In this document: positions 13,577-15,146 of the stretch, in pieces | How the letters are laid out: every line of letters begins with the position of its first letter | Position numbering within the stretch: position 1 is the stretch's first letter | Assembly (NCBI GenBank): GCA_018971405.1 | Contig: JAGXAX010000007.1 | Coordinates: 1-15,146 of the forward strand | Reading direction: 5' to 3' | DNA: 15,146 nucleotides | Origin: Alphaproteobacteria bacterium | GTDB lineage: Bacteria; Pseudomonadota; Alphaproteobacteria; Micavibrionales; UBA2020 | Made by a program: the position numbers and the translations under genes | Notes under the pieces: generated by a model | Told to the model about the DNA's origin: nothing | Seen by the model: only the letters and a program-made list of their open reading frames with translations | Databases searched by the model: none

Positions 13577-14886
13577 ACGGCCTGTTCGACAGGACGGAGG
13601 ACGACCTTAGCAACGCCGCGCCGCATCCGCTCGCCGACCTGCTGCGTCCGCGAAAGCTGGAAGACGTCGTCGGGCAGGAGCATCTCACGACGGGCGACGG
13701 CGCGCTGGCACAGATGGTCGAAAGCGGCCAGATCTCGTCGCTCATCCTCTGGGGCCCGCCGGGCTGCGGCAAGACGACGCTGGCGCGGCTGCTGGCAGGC
13801 CATACCGACCTTCACTTCGAGGCGATCTCGGCCGTCTTTTCCGGCGTCGCGGATTTGCGCAAAGTGTTCGATTCCGCCCAGCACCGCCGCCGTCTCGGGC
13901 GGGGAACATTGCTGTTCGTCGACGAAATCCACCGCTTCAACAAGGCGCAGCAGGACGCGTTCCTGTCGCACGTCGAGGACGGCACGATCACGCTGGTCGG
14001 CGCGACGACGGAAAACCCCTCTTTCGAGCTCAACGCCGCGCTGCTCTCGCGCTGTCAGGTGCTGGTCTTGCAAAGGCTCGGCGACGCGGCGCTGGAAACG
14101 CTGCTGCAGCGCGCCGAAAAGGCGCTCAACCGCCCCCTGCCGCTGACGCCGGAGGCGCGCGTCGCGCTCGTTTCCATGGCCGACGGCGACGGGCGCTATA
14201 TGCTCAACCTCGCCGAGCGGATTTTCCAGACGCAGAAAAAAGGCGTGCTCGACGTTCCGTCTCTTTTCAAACTGGTTAATAAGCGCGCGCCGCTCTACGA
14301 CAAGGCGCAAGAGGGGCATTACAATCTCATCAGCGCGCTGCATAAGTCCGTGCGCGGCTCCGACGCCGATGCCGCGCTCTACTGGTTCAGCCGCATGCTG
14401 GAAGGCGGTGAAGACCCGCGCTACATCGCGCGGCGCATGGTGCGCATGGCGGTCGAGGACATCGGCCTTGCCGATCCGCAGGCGCTTGTCGTCGCCAATG
14501 CCGCCAAAGATGCCTACGATTTTCTTGGCAGCCCGGAGGGCGAACTCGCCATCGCCGAGGCGGTGCTCTATGTGGCGACGGCGCCGAAATCGAATGCCGC
14601 CTATGCCGCCTTTGGCGCGGCCATGCGAACGGCGAAGGAAGAAGGTTCGCTGTTGCCGCCCAAGCATATCCTCAACGCGCCAACGAAGCTGATGAAGGCC
14701 GAAGGCTATGGCTCCGGCTACGCATACGACCACGACGCCGAAGATGCGTTCTCCGGTCAGGATTATTTCCCGGAACAGCTTGGCCGCCGCACGTTTTACG
14801 ATCCGCCCGAACGCGGTTTCGAACGCGAAATCAGAAAGCGCCTCGAATATTGGTCGAAGTTGCGCCGCGAACGGAGTGGCTCTTGA
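13573..14886 (+). CDS. rarA: Replication-associated recombination protein RarA (MgsA/WRNIP1 family AAA+ ATPase)
   Basis: RarA is a clamp-loader-like ATPase that acts at stalled replication forks and single-strand DNA ends. The protein is 437 residues, as usual. The N-terminus has LADLLRPRKLEDVVGQEHL (19-37), Walker A is GPPGCGKTT (61-69), Walker B LLFVDEIH (113-120), sensor 1 GATTENPS (143-150), and the arginine finger is probably Arg160 in LLSRC. The C-terminal part with HYNLISALHKSVRGSD, DPRYIARRMVRMAVEDIGLADP and YLPKHIL-like LPPKHILNAP matches the tetramerisation region. The ATG at 13573 overlaps the protease stop by ATGA, which favours coupled translation; the in-frame GTG at 13519 would give an N-terminus unlike the family. 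The pair Deg-rarA after rplQ recurs in alphaproteobacteria. Confidence 0.96.
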   Translation: MNGLFDRTEDDLSNAAPHPLADLLRPRKLEDVVGQEHLTTGDGALAQMVESGQISSLILWGPPGCGKTTLARLLAGHTDLHFEAISAVFSGVADLRKVFDSAQHRRRLGRGTLLFVDEIHRFNKAQQDAFLSHVEDGTITLVGATTENPSFELNAALLSRCQVLVLQRLGDAALETLLQRAEKALNRPLPLTPEARVALVSMADGDGRYMLNLAERIFQTQKKGVLDVPSLFKLVNKRAPLYDKAQEGHYNLISALHKSVRGSDADAALYWFSRMLEGGEDPRYIARRMVRMAVEDIGLADPQALVVANAAKDAYDFLGSPEGELAIAEAVLYVATAPKSNAAYAAFGAAMRTAKEEGSLLPPKHILNAPTKLMKAEGYGSGYAYDHDAEDAFSGQDYFPEQLGRRTFYDPPERGFEREIRKRLEYWSKLRRERSGS

Positions 14887-15001
14887 GAGGCGCGCGCGGG
14901 CCGCGGCAGCCGGGCGGCGGCAAGGGGAAGGCCGGGCCAAGGCACGGCTCAATAGGAGCCTCAACATCCGGCCCAAAACACGAGCTCCGGCATAACCATC
15001 G

Positions 15002-15043
15002 TTCCCGTCACCCTGAGATGCGAGCGCAAGCGAGCCTCGAAGG
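15002..15043 (+). repeat. Palindromic intergenic repeat, left copy
   Basis: The unit reads TTCCCGTCACCCTGAG at its start and ends GCCTCGAAGG. It is repeated in the opposite orientation at 15073-15119. The outer block (15002-15020) matches the inverted right copy with two substitutions and a 2-base length difference; the inner block (15034-15043) matches it perfectly. CCTGAGGTG...CCTCGAAGGATG intergenic repeats are familiar from many alphaproteobacterial genomes, from my general knowledge of such sequences. Confidence 0.75.
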
Positions 15044-15072
15044 GCGGCGGCCCGGAATGGTTTAGCTGGCAT

Positions 15073-15119
15073 CCTTCGAGGCCCGCGCGACGCGCGGACA
15101 CCTCAGGATGACGCGGGAA
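15073..15119 (-). repeat. Palindromic intergenic repeat, right copy, inverted
   Basis: It starts CCTTCGAGGC (15073-15082), the exact inverse of the inner block of the left copy, and ends CCTCAGGATGACGCGGGAA. Its variable middle is a small hairpin of its own, CCGCGC (15083-15088), GAC loop, GCGCGG (15092-15097), which differs in sequence from the middle of the left copy. Transcribed together, the two copies could form one long stem with a 29-base spacer loop. Confidence 0.75.
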
Positions 15120-15127
15120 TGAAATAG

Positions 15128-15146
15128 ATGGCAAAAGATCAGATCG
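15128..15146 (+). CDS. Possible 5' end of the next gene (runs off the window)
   Basis: An ATG at 15128 opens MAKDQI before the window ends. GGGA lies 9 bases upstream, which would be a weak ribosome binding site. Six codons are not enough to identify a product or to be sure that this is a gene. Confidence 0.25.

Larger units (their letters stand above)
14887..15127. other. Intergenic region after rarA
   Basis: No convincing gene is present in these 241 bases. The first 55 bases are very GC-rich and repetitive (GGCGG and GGGCC runs). A 5-base-pair hairpin (GGCTC 14946-14950, GAGCC 14956-14960) follows, and the right half holds the inverted repeat pair described separately. I saw no T tract that would make an intrinsic terminator for rarA; the inverted repeat could serve as the 3' end structure. 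Confidence 0.5.

Noticed and set aside
13390..15072. 560-codon open frame on the - strand over rarA, the longest frame in the window
   Set aside because: rarA has all AAA+ motifs in the opposite strand; the antisense product is Arg/Ala-rich and starts inside the repeat region.
1..15146. CRISPR array, tRNA or rRNA gene, insertion sequence, prophage or toxin-antitoxin module
   Set aside because: No regularly spaced repeats, cloverleaf-like segments, transposase motifs or unexplained gene-sized gaps were found; the sequence is nearly filled by conserved housekeeping genes.

Overview
The window is the distal part of the S10-spc-alpha ribosomal protein cluster of a GC-rich bacterium, almost certainly an alphaproteobacterium. 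The evidence is the gene order (spc genes, then secY-adk, then rpsM-rpsK-rpoA-rplQ with no rpsD and no rpmJ), an RpoA that begins with the alphaproteobacterial [13 protein letters not shown] sequence, and a Deg-type protease followed by rarA immediately after rplQ. I cannot name the genus. A member of the Rhodospirillales or a related environmental lineage is a guess.

Layout, all on the + strand: (1) 2-7101, the end of the S10 operon (rplB 3' end, rpsS, rplV, rpsC, rplP, rpmC, rpsQ) running straight into spc genes (rplN, rplX, rplE, rpsN, rpsH, rplF, rplR, rpsE, rpmD, rplO), with gaps of 35 bases or less or 1-base overlaps, so probably one transcript. (2) 7102-7302, a gap with GC-rich hairpins and a good sigma70-type promoter, then secY and adk, which overlap by 4 bases. 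(3) 9342-9520, an AT-rich gap with two inverted repeats, a near-consensus promoter and a hairpin at the predicted 5' end of the RNA, then rpsM, rpsK, rpoA (TTG start) and rplQ, closed by a strong intrinsic terminator at 12025-12065. (4) a periplasmic Deg/HtrA serine protease and the replication-associated AAA+ ATPase rarA, overlapping by 4 bases. (5) 14887-15146, an intergenic end with two inverted copies of a palindromic repeat and possibly the first codons of another gene.

Together the genes supply ribosome assembly (both subunits), the RNA polymerase alpha subunit, the Sec translocon channel, adenylate kinase, envelope protein quality control and replication fork maintenance. Several ribosomal proteins (L22, L29, S17, L30, L15, L17 and, more weakly, S19) carry lysine/alanine-rich low-complexity tails not found in the Escherichia coli proteins.

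I found no mobile element, CRISPR array, tRNA, rRNA or sign of a novel defence or biosynthetic system. The most interesting signals are the leader architecture of the rpsM and secY units, the shared Lys/Ala tails, the four-cysteine LID of adenylate kinase and the inverted repeat pair at the right end.
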